Assembly (NCBI GenBank): GCA_964627035.1 | Contig: CAZVKN010000015.1 | Coordinates: 9,648 to 73,647, forward strand | DNA from: CAZVKN01 sp964627035 | Lineage (GTDB): Bacteria > Electryoneota > AABM5-125-24 > Hatepunaeales > Hatepunaeaceae | Reading direction: 5' to 3' | DNA: 64,000 bases | Part shown: piece after piece, positions 1-7,549 of the stretch | Layout: the number at the start of each line of letters is the position of its first letter | How positions within the stretch are numbered: the first letter of the stretch is position 1 | Program-made: the position numbers and the translations under genes | Notes under the pieces: generated by a model | Databases searched by the model: none | Told to the model about the DNA's origin: nothing | What the model saw: only the letters and a program-made list of their open reading frames with translations

Positions 1-601
1 ATTCATCTTGAGGTGATACGATGTAACGATACTCAAAAACGTCCTTCTGACATATATGTAGTGGTATACTTCCAATACGATTCTTAAATTCTTTCGGAAC
101 GTAGTCCATGTATTGATGATGTTTGCTGTCCATGAAGAGGCTTTTATCTATAAAATAGTCACCGGATAAACGCTGGTTAAAGTGATAATAGAACAATCCT
201 CTCGTAATTTTATCAAATATTCTATTGAAACGATTAGTGTCCATCTCAAACTCCCGTCCTTGCCCTACATAAATCCCACTTTCCGTGCGGAGGTTAACCG
301 GTTTACTTCTTCCAAGAACAGATCGTAACAAAGCTGGTTTTCTATTGAAGCCTCTCATCATTCTCTTAAATGGTTCCGAAAATGCTAAAGAGTCATCACC
401 AGCACCTGACAGCAGAACAAATCTTAGATACTCGTCGTCTTTCGAATAACTTGAGTTATGCTCATCGCAGGATGGAACAGTAATTACCTTTTTAATCGGT
501 TTTTTTCTATCACGCAATCCCTTTGGTGGAACATGCTCATATGAGGTGGCTACTTCACCGCAGTAGTAGCAATATCCTTTTTTCTTTTTCTTCCTTCCCA
601 T
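1..601 (-). CDS. HNH-like zinc-binding protein, 3' end beyond the window
   Basis: The reading frame opens at an ATG (599-601) and stays open to the window edge, giving about 200 residues without a stop. An in-frame TAG lies 6 nt upstream of the ATG, so this is the only possible start; the AGGAGG-like Shine-Dalgarno lies about 20 nt upstream and overlaps the pheS stop. Near the N-terminus it has CYYCG (C11, C14), then EHVPPK (E22-H23), then VPSC..HN (C49, H52, N53). That spacing is typical of HNH-type proteins with a structural zinc knuckle. The remainder is basic and not recognised. It starts 24 nt after pheS and is probably co-transcribed with it. Nuclease activity is an inference from the motif. 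A zinc-ribbon protein without nuclease activity is possible. Confidence 0.6.
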   Translation of the reverse strand, partial: MGRKKKKKGYCYYCGEVATSYEHVPPKGLRDRKKPIKKVITVPSCDEHNSSYSKDDEYLRFVLLSGAGDDSLAFSEPFKRMMRGFNRKPALLRSVLGRSKPVNLRTESGIYVGQGREFEMDTNRFNRIFDKITRGLFYYHFNQRLSGDYFIDKSLFMDSKHHQYMDYVPKEFKNRIGSIPLHICQKDVFEYRYIVSPQDE

Positions 602-625
602 GAGTTGCTAAACTATAAACACCTC

Positions 626-1648
626 CTAAAACTGCTCCAAAAACCTCATATCATTCTCATAGAACAGCCGGATATCATCAATTCCATACTTCAGCATAGC
701 GATTCTTTCGATACCGAGCCCGAACGCCCATCCGGTATATATTTCCGGATCAATGTCAACTCCTTCAAGTACATTAGGATCAACCATACCGGATCCGCCC
801 ATTTCCAACCAACCAGATTGCTTGCACACACGACATCCTGATCCTTTGCAGAATATACAGGTAACATCCACTTCCGCTGATGGCTCCGTGAACGGGAAGA
901 AGTGAGGTCTGAACCGTGCTGAAACATCAGCACCAAACAGAGCACGGTAAAACGCTAACACTGTTCCCTTTAGATCGGAAAACGTTACTCCTTTGTCCAC
1001 ATACAGTCCTTCTACCTGCATAAAAATCGGAGTATGTGTTGCATCCGGCTTGTCCTTGCGATAGACGCGACCGGGAGCGATGATCCGAATCGGTGGACGC
1101 TGCCTCTCCATCACCCGAATCTGAACCGGAGATGTTTCCGTCCGTAGCACATAGCCTCCGTGTGGAACATCGAGATAGAATGTGTCCGTCAGATCTCTGG
1201 CAGGATGGTGGGGGGGAGTATTCAGCATGTCGAAATTGTACTTGACAGACTCCACTTCAGGACCGTCTTCTACACTGAATCCCATCCCGCGGAAGATGTC
1301 TATTATCTCATCCCACACCTGAGTTAGAGGATGCAGCCCTCCAAGAAATCGTCGGGTGCCCGGAAGAGTCATGTCAAGATAATCGGAATCGTCACCTCGC
1401 GACTTCAGTTCTGCGGAAAGTCTGTCATAGATTGCCTGAGCGTGAACTTTCAACTCGTTCATTGCTTTACCGAATGCTCCCTTATGCGCAGGCGGAACGT
1501 CTTTTATCTTCCCAAAATGTCTGGCAATCTCACCTTTACGCCCCAGGTACTCTATCCGAAGCTGTTCCAAGTCGGTTTCATCGGTGACATTTTCGGCGTC
1601 AGCTTCAAATCTGCTACGAATTTCGGCTATCTGATCTATTAAGCTCAT
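626..1648 (-). CDS. pheS: Phenylalanyl-tRNA synthetase alpha subunit
   Basis: Charges tRNA-Phe as the alpha subunit of the cytoplasmic alpha2-beta2 class IIc synthetase. The N-terminal coiled-coil (about residues 1-90) is followed by the class II catalytic core, with FDMLNTPPHHPARD, the TSPVQIRVM strand and the closing GLGIERIAMLKYGI motif 3 near the C-terminus. At 340 residues it has the usual length. A TTG at 1663 would add five residues, but the ATG at 1648 is preceded by a GAGTGGA-like Shine-Dalgarno at better spacing. pheT is not in the window; the gene that follows is an HNH-like ORF. It lies downstream of rplT behind a strong hairpin terminator, so its expression may depend on read-through or its own promoter. 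Identification is secure; the start is slightly uncertain. Confidence 0.96.
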   Translation of the reverse strand: MSLIDQIAEIRSRFEADAENVTDETDLEQLRIEYLGRKGEIARHFGKIKDVPPAHKGAFGKAMNELKVHAQAIYDRLSAELKSRGDDSDYLDMTLPGTRRFLGGLHPLTQVWDEIIDIFRGMGFSVEDGPEVESVKYNFDMLNTPPHHPARDLTDTFYLDVPHGGYVLRTETSPVQIRVMERQRPPIRIIAPGRVYRKDKPDATHTPIFMQVEGLYVDKGVTFSDLKGTVLAFYRALFGADVSARFRPHFFPFTEPSAEVDVTCIFCKGSGCRVCKQSGWLEMGGSGMVDPNVLEGVDIDPEIYTGWAFGLGIERIAMLKYGIDDIRLFYENDMRFLEQF

Positions 1649-1707
1649 TGTTTTTCCACTCAAACTCGGTGTGTCAATCTGGATATCGTTAATGCTGTTT
1701 CAATATA

Positions 1708-1736
1708 CAAAAAAAACGGGCGGAAACCGCCCGTTT
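1708..1736 (-). terminator. Rho-independent terminator after rplT
   Basis: Read on the minus strand, a perfect GC-rich stem (CGGGCGG / CCGCCCG, extended by three A-T pairs) closes a three-base loop and is followed by an unbroken run of T residues. It lies between rplT and pheS. It could be an intrinsic terminator or an attenuator controlling pheS. Confidence 0.85.
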
Positions 1737-1764
1737 AATAGTGCTGTGGCTGCTGACTGATATG

Positions 1765-2118
1765 TCAATTCGGGGCACTGACTTTATCTGCCAGCGCGCT
1801 AAATGCAGTTGGATCGTGTACCGCCATATCCGCCAACATCTTGCGATCTAAATCTATATTGTGTACGTTCAGCAGGTGGATGAACTTTGAATAGCTCAAG
1901 CCGTTCATCCGACATGCGGCGTTTATCCTTGTGATCCATAATCTGCGGAAATCACCCGGACGTTTCCGCCGATGAGCGAAATTGTATTGATAGGCTTTCC
2001 GCACTGCATCGCGCATCGTGCGCAGCAGACGGCTTCTTGCACCGTAATATCCACGAGCCAGCTTGCGTATTTTTTTCCGTCGCTGATTTGATGCGACTCG
2101 ATTTCTTGTTCTCGACAT
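1765..2118 (-). CDS. rplT: 50S ribosomal protein L20
   Basis: bL20 binds 23S rRNA early in 50S assembly. The 117-residue product has the family's basic N-terminal helix (RKKIRKLARGYYG) and the RLWITRINAACRMNGLSYSKFI segment split across the globular domain; length is standard. It starts 13 nt after rpmI, in the conserved infC-rpmI-rplT order. In Gammaproteobacteria and Firmicutes this operon is feedback-regulated by L20 or by the leader; no such RNA structure was established here, but a promoter and palindrome lie upstream of rpmI. A strong terminator follows. Confidence 0.97.
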   Translation of the reverse strand: MSRTRNRVASNQRRKKIRKLARGYYGARSRLLRTMRDAVRKAYQYNFAHRRKRPGDFRRLWITRINAACRMNGLSYSKFIHLLNVHNIDLDRKMLADMAVHDPTAFSALADKVSAPN

Positions 2119-2131
2119 CTATATAACCTTT

Positions 2132-2326
2132 TTAAGCCAGTATCATTCTTTTGACGCGCTTCTCATCAACCTTAGCCACGTATGCAGCCTTGCGGAGACG
2201 TCGCTTCTGATCCGGTGATTTACTCTTAAACATATGTCCGGCGTACGCACGTTTACGTTTAACTTTACCTTTTGCAGTCGTTTTGAATCGCTTCATGGCT
2301 GCCCGGTTTGATTTCATTTTTGGCAT
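2132..2326 (-). CDS. rpmI: 50S ribosomal protein L35
   Basis: The 64-residue, very basic product carries the bL35 signature (MPKMKSNRAAMKRFKTT at the N-terminus, then KRKRAYAGHMF and KSPDQKRRLRK). It belongs to the 50S subunit. It lies immediately upstream of rplT and is separated from infC by 191 nt that hold a separate minus-strand promoter (-35 TTGACA, 17 nt, TAACTT), so rpmI-rplT can be transcribed independently of thrS-infC. Confidence 0.97.
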   Translation of the reverse strand: MPKMKSNRAAMKRFKTTAKGKVKRKRAYAGHMFKSKSPDQKRRLRKAAYVAKVDEKRVKRMILA

Positions 2327-2394
2327 ATGATTCTCAATAATTATGATGTAATTGTGTCACTGTGCTTGAAGCCAACACAATAAACGATCTTAAA

Positions 2395-2436
2395 TTTAGG
2401 AAACCTAAAGTTAATATAGAAAGACCGGATTGTCAA
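2395..2436 (-). promoter_or_regulatory. Promoter of rpmI-rplT with overlapping palindrome
   Basis: On the minus strand, TTGACA (2436-2431), a 17-nt spacer and TAACTT (2413-2408) form a sigma-70-like promoter in the infC-rpmI gap. A perfect palindrome, TTTAGG-AAA-CCTAAA (2395-2409), overlaps the last bases of the -10 and the start region. That placement fits an operator or the first hairpin of the leader RNA. The function is inferred from position only. Confidence 0.6.
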
Positions 2437-2517
2437 CCACCCATTAACAAAAAATCCTCAATTGCACGAAACTCTCGTTCGAGCATTGGTTTGAGGTGAA
2501 CGGTTGTGCTGATAATC

Positions 2518-3063
2518 CTATTTATTCACCACCAGGATAATCGAAAGATTGTTATAGCCTTCCTGCTTGATTCTTCCTTCCGGCTTGGAAATGTCAGCAA
2601 GCTCGGTGATCATTCTGGTCACTACTTCTTCTGCAAGATCTTTGCGCGTGATCTGACGTCCCCGCATGAACAGCGTTACCTTAACCCGATTTCCTTCTTC
2701 AAGAAATTTTCGGGCTTTATTTGCCTTCACCATGAAGTCATGGATATCAATGTTCGGTGTCAGCCTGATCTTCTTAACATGGACAGTATGCTGTTTTTTC
2801 CGAGCTTCTTTTTCTTTTTTTGTCTGCTCGTAACGGAATTTACCGTAATCAATGGCTTTGCAGACCGGTGGTTTAGCTTTTGGGGCGATCTCAACCAAGT
2901 CCAATCCTTTGTCAGTGGCATAACTCAACGCTTTGCTAATGTTGACCACTCCGACTTGTTTACCGTCGGATCCGATCAGACGAACCTGCTTGGCGGTTAT
3001 TTCTTCATTAACATGAGGGTTCTTGGAAAGATCTCTGACAACCTTCCTTGGAGTAAAAGCTAT
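2518..3063 (-). CDS. infC: Translation initiation factor IF-3, non-canonical start
   Basis: IF-3 binds the 30S subunit and proofreads start-codon selection. The sequence contains HVNEEI, VRLIGSDGKQVG, GLDLVEIAPKAKPPVC and the C-terminal domain with FLEEGNRVKVTL and MRGRQI. The conserved N-terminal domain extends upstream of the first GTG (2949), so that start would truncate the protein. No ATG, GTG or TTG exists in this frame between HVNEEI and the preceding stop. The coordinates use an ATA (3063-3061) just after a G-rich stretch, giving 181 residues, the normal length. Alternatively, an ATT at 3113-3111, six nt after a perfect AGGAG, is in the neighbouring frame and would join IF-3 if the six-G run (3068-3073) were frameshifted or miscounted by one. 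An AUU start is classic for E. coli infC and allows autoregulation. Confidence 0.9.
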   Translation of the reverse strand: MAFTPRKVVRDLSKNPHVNEEITAKQVRLIGSDGKQVGVVNISKALSYATDKGLDLVEIAPKAKPPVCKAIDYGKFRYEQTKKEKEARKKQHTVHVKKIRLTPNIDIHDFMVKANKARKFLEEGNRVKVTLFMRGRQITRKDLAEEVVTRMITELADISKPEGRIKQEGYNNLSIILVVNK

Positions 3064-3126
3064 GACTCCCCCCTTCGCAGAATAGCGACAAAATTCATAT
3101 CAATTGTGTAAATGGCATTCTCCTGA

Positions 3127-5022
3127 TTAATTTATTGCCTGCTTATTATTTTCCTCTGAACTGAAATGTTCAAGGAACTGTTCCTGATTCATCGTACCGA
3201 GATCCTTCCTCCCGTGCATCCGAACGGACAGTTCATTCGATTCAACCTCTTTGGCGCCGACAATCAGCATATAAGGGATCTTCTGCATTTCCGATTCACG
3301 GATTTTTTTGCCAATCTTCTCACTTCGTTTGTCAATTGAACACCGGATTCCTTTTTCGATCAGATTTTCCATGACCAGTTGCGAGTAATCGTTTTGGTTC
3401 TCGGTGATTGGTAGAACAATAGCCTGAACGGGAGCGAGCCAGACCGGGAATTTGCCACCATAATGCTCGATCAGGATACCGATAAATCGCTCCATTGATC
3501 CGAGGATCGTGCGGTGCAGCATCACCGGTCGGTGGGTTTGATTGTCGCTGCCGATATACTCAAGGTCAAACCGTTCAGGGAAATTAAAGTCAAGCTGGAT
3601 GGTGCTGCATTGCCAGCTTCTGCCCAGTGAATCTACTACATGAAAGTCAATTTTAGGACCGTAAAAGGCTCCTTCACCCTTGTTTATATCGTGCTCAATC
3701 CCTTCTTGTTCCAAAGCCTGACTTAATGCAGTTTCAGCCTTATCCCACATCTCTTCTTCACCAATTCGGTCTTTCGGTCGCGTAGAAAGTTCTACGCTGA
3801 TCTCATGCATTCCGAAGTGACCGAAAACCTCAAATACAAGCTTGACCATTTTGATGACTTCATCTATCAACTGTTCAGGTGTACAGAAGATGTGAGCGTC
3901 GTCCTGAGTGATGTGCCTGACCCTGAACAAACCGTGCATCGTACCGGATTTTTCGTAGCGGTGTACAATACCAAGTTCAGCCCACCGCAGCGGCAAGTCA
4001 CGGTAGCTCCACTGACGCTCCTGATACATCAGTACAGCACCGGGACAATTCATGGGTCTAACGGCAAATTCACGGTCATCCAATTGTACAAAGTACATAT
4101 TATTGCGATAATGATCCCAGTGACCGGAACGTTCCCACAGGTCTCTCGTCATTATGAGTGGAGATTTTACTTCGCTGTATCCACGTTTGCGCAACAGATT
4201 CAGTAGATAATTCTCAATGCTTCTGAACAGAATCGTGCCTTTGTCATGCCAAAACGGCTTACCCGGCGCTTCAGGATGAAAGCTAAACAGATTTAGCTGC
4301 TTGCCGAGTAATCTATGATCACGTTTCTTTGCTTCTTCTAACTGCTTCAGGTGAGTCCGCAACTGTTTGGCAGATGGATATGATGTTCCGTAAATCCGCT
4401 GCAGCATCGGATTACGCTCGTCCCCTCGCCAGTATGCACCTGTCAGTGATAAGAGCTTAAAATTCTTCAGCATCCCAGTCGAAGGTACATGAGGTCCGCG
4501 GCATAAATCGGTAAACTCGCCTTGGTTGTATGTAGAAATCTGTTCATCAATCTCTTCAATCAGCTCGCGTTTGAATACCTGACCATCCTCGTCAAAATAC
4601 TTTAGTGCACCTTCCGGGCTGATGGTTGATCTTTGGATAGAGTAATCCTCTTCAACACATTTAACCATCTCAGCTTCGATTGCTTCCAAATCACCGGATG
4701 ATATTGGCTCACCGAAATCAAAATCGTAATAAAAGCCGTTGCTGATTGCTGGTCCTATTCCCAGTTTTGCGTTTGGATAGAGTCTTTTGACGGCTTGAGC
4801 CAGCAGATGAGCTGAGGAGTGCCAGAACAGCTCCATCACGCCATCCGACTCCATCGTCAGTAGCCGATATTTGCCACCACTATGGACAGGATCTGCAAGT
4901 CCGTAAAGTTTGCCTTCAAATTCAGCACCGACAATGTTATCAGCAACTTCACCCAATACATCTTTGAGCGCTGCTCCCGAGTCATAATCGGTGACATCAA
5001 TTTCTATCTGTTTATCTGTCAT
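3127..5022 (-). CDS. thrS: Threonyl-tRNA synthetase
   Basis: Charges tRNA-Thr in the cytoplasm. The 631-residue protein has an N-terminal TGS-like domain (about 1-60), the N2 editing domain beginning with the HSSAH pair (H68, H72), a class II catalytic core with the zinc-ligand segment RPMNCPGA and RVRHITQDDAHIFC, and a C-terminal anticodon-binding domain (about 535-631) with VWLAPVQ and KIGKKIRESE. Its start codon directly follows the stop of the upstream membrane-protein gene, and infC follows downstream, the widely conserved thrS-infC-rpmI-rplT order. Confidence 0.97.
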   Translation of the reverse strand: MTDKQIEIDVTDYDSGAALKDVLGEVADNIVGAEFEGKLYGLADPVHSGGKYRLLTMESDGVMELFWHSSAHLLAQAVKRLYPNAKLGIGPAISNGFYYDFDFGEPISSGDLEAIEAEMVKCVEEDYSIQRSTISPEGALKYFDEDGQVFKRELIEEIDEQISTYNQGEFTDLCRGPHVPSTGMLKNFKLLSLTGAYWRGDERNPMLQRIYGTSYPSAKQLRTHLKQLEEAKKRDHRLLGKQLNLFSFHPEAPGKPFWHDKGTILFRSIENYLLNLLRKRGYSEVKSPLIMTRDLWERSGHWDHYRNNMYFVQLDDREFAVRPMNCPGAVLMYQERQWSYRDLPLRWAELGIVHRYEKSGTMHGLFRVRHITQDDAHIFCTPEQLIDEVIKMVKLVFEVFGHFGMHEISVELSTRPKDRIGEEEMWDKAETALSQALEQEGIEHDINKGEGAFYGPKIDFHVVDSLGRSWQCSTIQLDFNFPERFDLEYIGSDNQTHRPVMLHRTILGSMERFIGILIEHYGGKFPVWLAPVQAIVLPITENQNDYSQLVMENLIEKGIRCSIDKRSEKIGKKIRESEMQKIPYMLIVGAKEVESNELSVRMHGRKDLGTMNQEQFLEHFSSEENNKQAIN

Positions 5023-5526
5023 TTATAAGTATGCAGTTTGACTGCTGATATCGAGGTAACGAGAAACCAAGCTTGAGATACCGTAAACTATTATCAAAAC
5101 GTATGGTAACAGAAAAAATAGTGGGACGAGCTTTTCAATTTTTGAAACCTGTTTATATTTATCTCGACTCTCACCGTTTTCAAGAATATCCCACTCCCGC
5201 TTGAACATGGAAAACGGCATTTCAGCCTCCATCTCCTGAATCACTTTGAACTTGCCATTGTTAAGCTGCCGATATGCGTTCAATGTTATCCACCACACGT
5301 AGCAGAGAATAGTGCCGAATAAGCCTAATGCTAATACGATAATCGGGTGAATGGATTCTGCAGGTTTGAAGACGGTGATTATTCCGATAAGGAGAGTGTG
5401 TGCTGCGATAAAGAAGTTGTTCGCTGAAGATCGGCGGTTGCTGACATTATCAGCCATTTCAACGAACAGCCTGTACTGATCGAGGAAGTGTTCTTTATAT
5501 TGGACGCCGTAATCCTCCTTGTTCAT
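5023..5526 (-). CDS. Small polytopic membrane protein, SLATT/RipA-like
   Basis: A 167-residue protein with an N-terminal amphipathic segment (EHFLDQYRLFVEMADNVSNRRSSANNFF written in parts: YRLFVEMAD, then NRRSSANNFF). Three hydrophobic stretches follow: about 42-55, 63-82 and a C-terminal one at about 131-152. The charged-then-hydrophobic opening resembles small membrane proteins annotated as RipA-family octameric or SLATT-like; this is a resemblance from memory, not a search result. It ends exactly where thrS begins (no spacer), so it is translated with thrS, and it follows three tRNA genes read in the same direction. Function unknown. Confidence 0.75.
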   Translation of the reverse strand: MNKEDYGVQYKEHFLDQYRLFVEMADNVSNRRSSANNFFIAAHTLLIGIITVFKPAESIHPIIVLALGLFGTILCYVWWITLNAYRQLNNGKFKVIQEMEAEMPFSMFKREWDILENGESRDKYKQVSKIEKLVPLFFLLPYVLIIVYGISSLVSRYLDISSQTAYL

Positions 5527-5560
5527 AACTCTTCGCTATCCTGCGATGTCAATTTATTTG

Positions 5561-5634
5561 TGGGCGATACTGGAGTCGAACCAGTGACCTCTTGCGTGTC
5601 GAGCAAGCACTCTAACCAGCTGAGCTAATCGCCC
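5561..5634 (-). tRNA. tRNA-Val (GAC) with C33
   Basis: A full cloverleaf folds on the minus strand: acceptor GGGCGAT/ATCGCCC, D-arm GCTC/GAGT, anticodon stem CTTGC/GCAAG, variable AGGTC, T-arm ACTGG/CCAGT, discriminator A. The seven-base loop TCGACAC places GAC at 34-36, so it reads GUC valine codons. Acceptor and T-arm are identical to the tRNA-Val(CAC) at 37033. The near-universal U33 is replaced by C here, with U at 32. CCA is not encoded. Confidence 0.9.
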
Positions 5635-5644
5635 CTGAAATTCT

Positions 5645-5691
5645 GTGATTTAGTGATTCTTATCTCTTCAATTACAAAATCACTAAATTAC
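5645..5691. repeat. Inverted repeat between tRNA-Val and tRNA-Leu
   Basis: GTGATTTAGTGATT (5645-5658) is matched by AATCACTAAATTAC (5678-5691), a 14-bp stem with one G-T pair and a 19-nt loop. It is AT-rich and has no T tract, so it is more likely a processing hairpin in the tRNA transcript than a terminator. Confidence 0.5.
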
Positions 5692-5713
5692 AAATTCACT
5701 CAATTACTTCCTG

Positions 5714-5798
5714 TGCCGAGGGCCGGACTCGAACCGGCATGGTTGTGACAACCGAGGGATTTTAAGTCCCTTGTGTATACCAATTCCACCACCCCGGC
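5714..5798 (-). tRNA. tRNA-Leu (TAA)
   Basis: Class II tRNA of 85 nt with acceptor GCCGGGG/CCTCGGC, a long variable arm, T-arm GCCGG/CCGGC and discriminator A. The anticodon loop places TAA at 34-36 (UUA codons). CCA is not encoded. It sits between tRNA-Cys and tRNA-Val in one minus-strand array. Confidence 0.95.
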
Positions 5799-5845
5799 GA
5801 ATCCCTCAACAATATAATATAAATCACATCAAAATCAATAAATAG

Positions 5846-5918
5846 AGGCGGCGATCGGACTCGAACCGATGAATAGAGGTTTTGCAGACCTCCGCCTTAG
5901 CCACTTGGCTACGCCGCC
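5846..5918 (-). tRNA. tRNA-Cys (GCA)
   Basis: Cloverleaf of 73 nt: acceptor GGCGGCG/CGCCGCC, anticodon stem GAGGT/ACCTC with loop CTGCAAA (anticodon GCA), T-arm ATCGG/CCGAT. The discriminator is T, the CysRS identity base. First gene of the tRNA array, directly behind a good promoter. Confidence 0.95.
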
Positions 5919-5929
5919 TGAAACACCTT

Positions 5930-5959
5930 AGTATAATACATCTATACAGTGGTTGTCAA
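5930..5959 (-). promoter_or_regulatory. Promoter of the Cys-Leu-Val tRNA array
   Basis: On the minus strand TTGACA (5959-5954), an 18-nt spacer and TATACT (5935-5930) lie just upstream of tRNA-Cys, with about 11 nt between the -10 and the mature 5' end. The transcript may continue into the membrane-protein gene and thrS, because no terminator was seen after tRNA-Val. Confidence 0.7.
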
Positions 5960-6021
5960 TGTTCTGCGGCTGATTTGTACGTTTGGAGTGTTGATTATTA
6001 TGTGGAGCGGGGTTGGGTTAC

Positions 6022-7476
6022 TCACTCTGCATTACGAACCAACCGTAAACCGAGGCTGTTATACCTGCTCGGAGGGCTTGCGCGGAAGCGGTAAGCAGAT
6101 CGGCATTCCCGCGCCCCATAGCTCCATGCACCACCTCGACGCACACGGGTTGCCCCGTTATCAATCTGAATCCAGGCTGAACCGTCGTCTGGAGCACCGT
6201 TGTAACTGTTGTGATACCAATCTTCACACCACTCCCAAACGTTTCCATGCATGTCGTACAGACCCCAACTATTGGGCTGTTTCTGTCCGATTTCGTGAGT
6301 CTGACCATCGCTATTGTTGTCGTACCAGCCGTAACGAATCAATCGGCTGTAGGTGGAGTCGTCGCCCCATGGGAAGCGAACATTGTCAAAACCGGCACGG
6401 CATCCGTATTCCCATTCAGATTCGGAAGGGAGACGGAACGGTGAAGACTCAATTGAGCTGTTCAGCTCATCAATGAATTGATGAGCATCATCCCACGACA
6501 CGCGCTCAACCGGTAGATTGTCACCCATGAAGAAAGACGGGTTGGCACCCATTACGGTTGACCACTGCTCTTGGGTCACTTCATACTTCGCCATCCAAAA
6601 TCCGGACGCAAATGTGACTTCATGACGCGGATATTCATCGGAGATCGCATCAATCTCATTTTCCAGTGCTCCCATCATGAATGAGCCTTCCGGAATCCAC
6701 ACCATTTCTATCGTCAGCCCACTGTTACCGAGATCAAATTCACGCATCTCACCCGGATCTGTTCCTCTCGTCTCTTCAACCGTTATGAAACTCCAAACCT
6801 GCCCTACTGTGAAATTGCCATTATCATCTGTAGCGACGATTTTCCAATAGTAAGTGTGATTAAACTCTAATGTATCAAGATCGAAATTGTTACTTCTTTG
6901 AGTTGAATTAACCAAAGGTGGAGGATTGTCACTGCCGAAGTAAACATCGTAAGTCAAAGGATCGTTCTCCGGATCACTGCATTCCCAGCTCAGGTCCGAC
7001 ATGAAGGATTGGTCAACGGCTCCATCTTCCGGTGATGGATTCAATGGTGTGAAAGGGGGTTGATTAGGTAAGGGTAGCGTGGCAAAGTTCCAAACTCTGC
7101 TTGTCGTGCTGTCCTGACCGTCAAATGCAACTACCTTCCAGTAATAAGTCCGCTCATACTCGAGAGTGTCACTGTCGTAGCGAAGAGATGGCGTTTTGCT
7201 GACTACAAGACCCGGTGTTTCTGAGTCACCGAAATAGACATCATATTGCAGGCTGTCGTCGTCCTGATCGCTGCATCGCCACTCAACATACATTTCAAGC
7301 GGCTGCCCGGTAGCATGATGGCGCGGGAAGATATTTTCCGGAGCATCAGGTGGATGATTAACCGGTGGGATAACAGGATTATCATCTTTATTGGAGCAAC
7401 CGGTGAGATATAAACCTATCAAGACTATCGTAATCAAAACAGACAGAATTCGAGTCATAGCACCACTGTTTGGCAA
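6022..7476 (-). CDS. Lipoprotein with two Fn3-like repeats and an FGE/sulfatase-modifying-factor fold domain
   Basis: A likely exported lipoprotein: hydrophobic stretch then LYLTGC as a lipobox. Two repeats of about 95 residues follow, each with W.CSD..DD..YDVYFG and TYYWKVVA-type strands (fibronectin-like). The last 240 residues are a formylglycine-generating-enzyme-fold domain: IPEGSFMMG, YEVTQEQW, PVERVSWDDA, RLPSESEWEY, YDMHGNVWEWC and the closing RRGGAW..R.CRSAYR. The cysteine pair expected in a true FGE is not present, so it is probably a binding or structural relative rather than a sulfatase-activating enzyme. The TTG at 7476 gives 484 residues; an internal ATG at 7458 leads straight into the signal sequence and is the likelier start. 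It lies downstream of the C25 protease on the same strand. Confidence 0.85.
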   Translation of the reverse strand: MPNSGAMTRILSVLITIVLIGLYLTGCSNKDDNPVIPPVNHPPDAPENIFPRHHATGQPLEMYVEWRCSDQDDDSLQYDVYFGDSETPGLVVSKTPSLRYDSDTLEYERTYYWKVVAFDGQDSTTSRVWNFATLPLPNQPPFTPLNPSPEDGAVDQSFMSDLSWECSDPENDPLTYDVYFGSDNPPPLVNSTQRSNNFDLDTLEFNHTYYWKIVATDDNGNFTVGQVWSFITVEETRGTDPGEMREFDLGNSGLTIEMVWIPEGSFMMGALENEIDAISDEYPRHEVTFASGFWMAKYEVTQEQWSTVMGANPSFFMGDNLPVERVSWDDAHQFIDELNSSIESSPFRLPSESEWEYGCRAGFDNVRFPWGDDSTYSRLIRYGWYDNNSDGQTHEIGQKQPNSWGLYDMHGNVWEWCEDWYHNSYNGAPDDGSAWIQIDNGATRVRRGGAWSYGARECRSAYRFRASPPSRYNSLGLRLVRNAE

Positions 7477-7549
7477 TTAATTTCAGTAAAATTGGCTTGA
7501 GTTGTGGCTTTGTTGCCGTATGTCAGTATAGTCGAATTTCTGTTCTTAA

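Noticed and set aside
2506..3111. A 201-codon plus-strand frame over infC
   Set aside because: It is the shadow of infC on the opposite strand; no motif.
6018..6476. Short plus- and minus-strand frames over the FGE-fold domain
   Set aside because: Shadows of the lipoprotein gene; no start signals and no homology pattern.
6022..7476. Calling the FGE-fold protein a sulfatase-activating enzyme
   Set aside because: The paired cysteines of true FGE are missing, so only a fold relative can be claimed.
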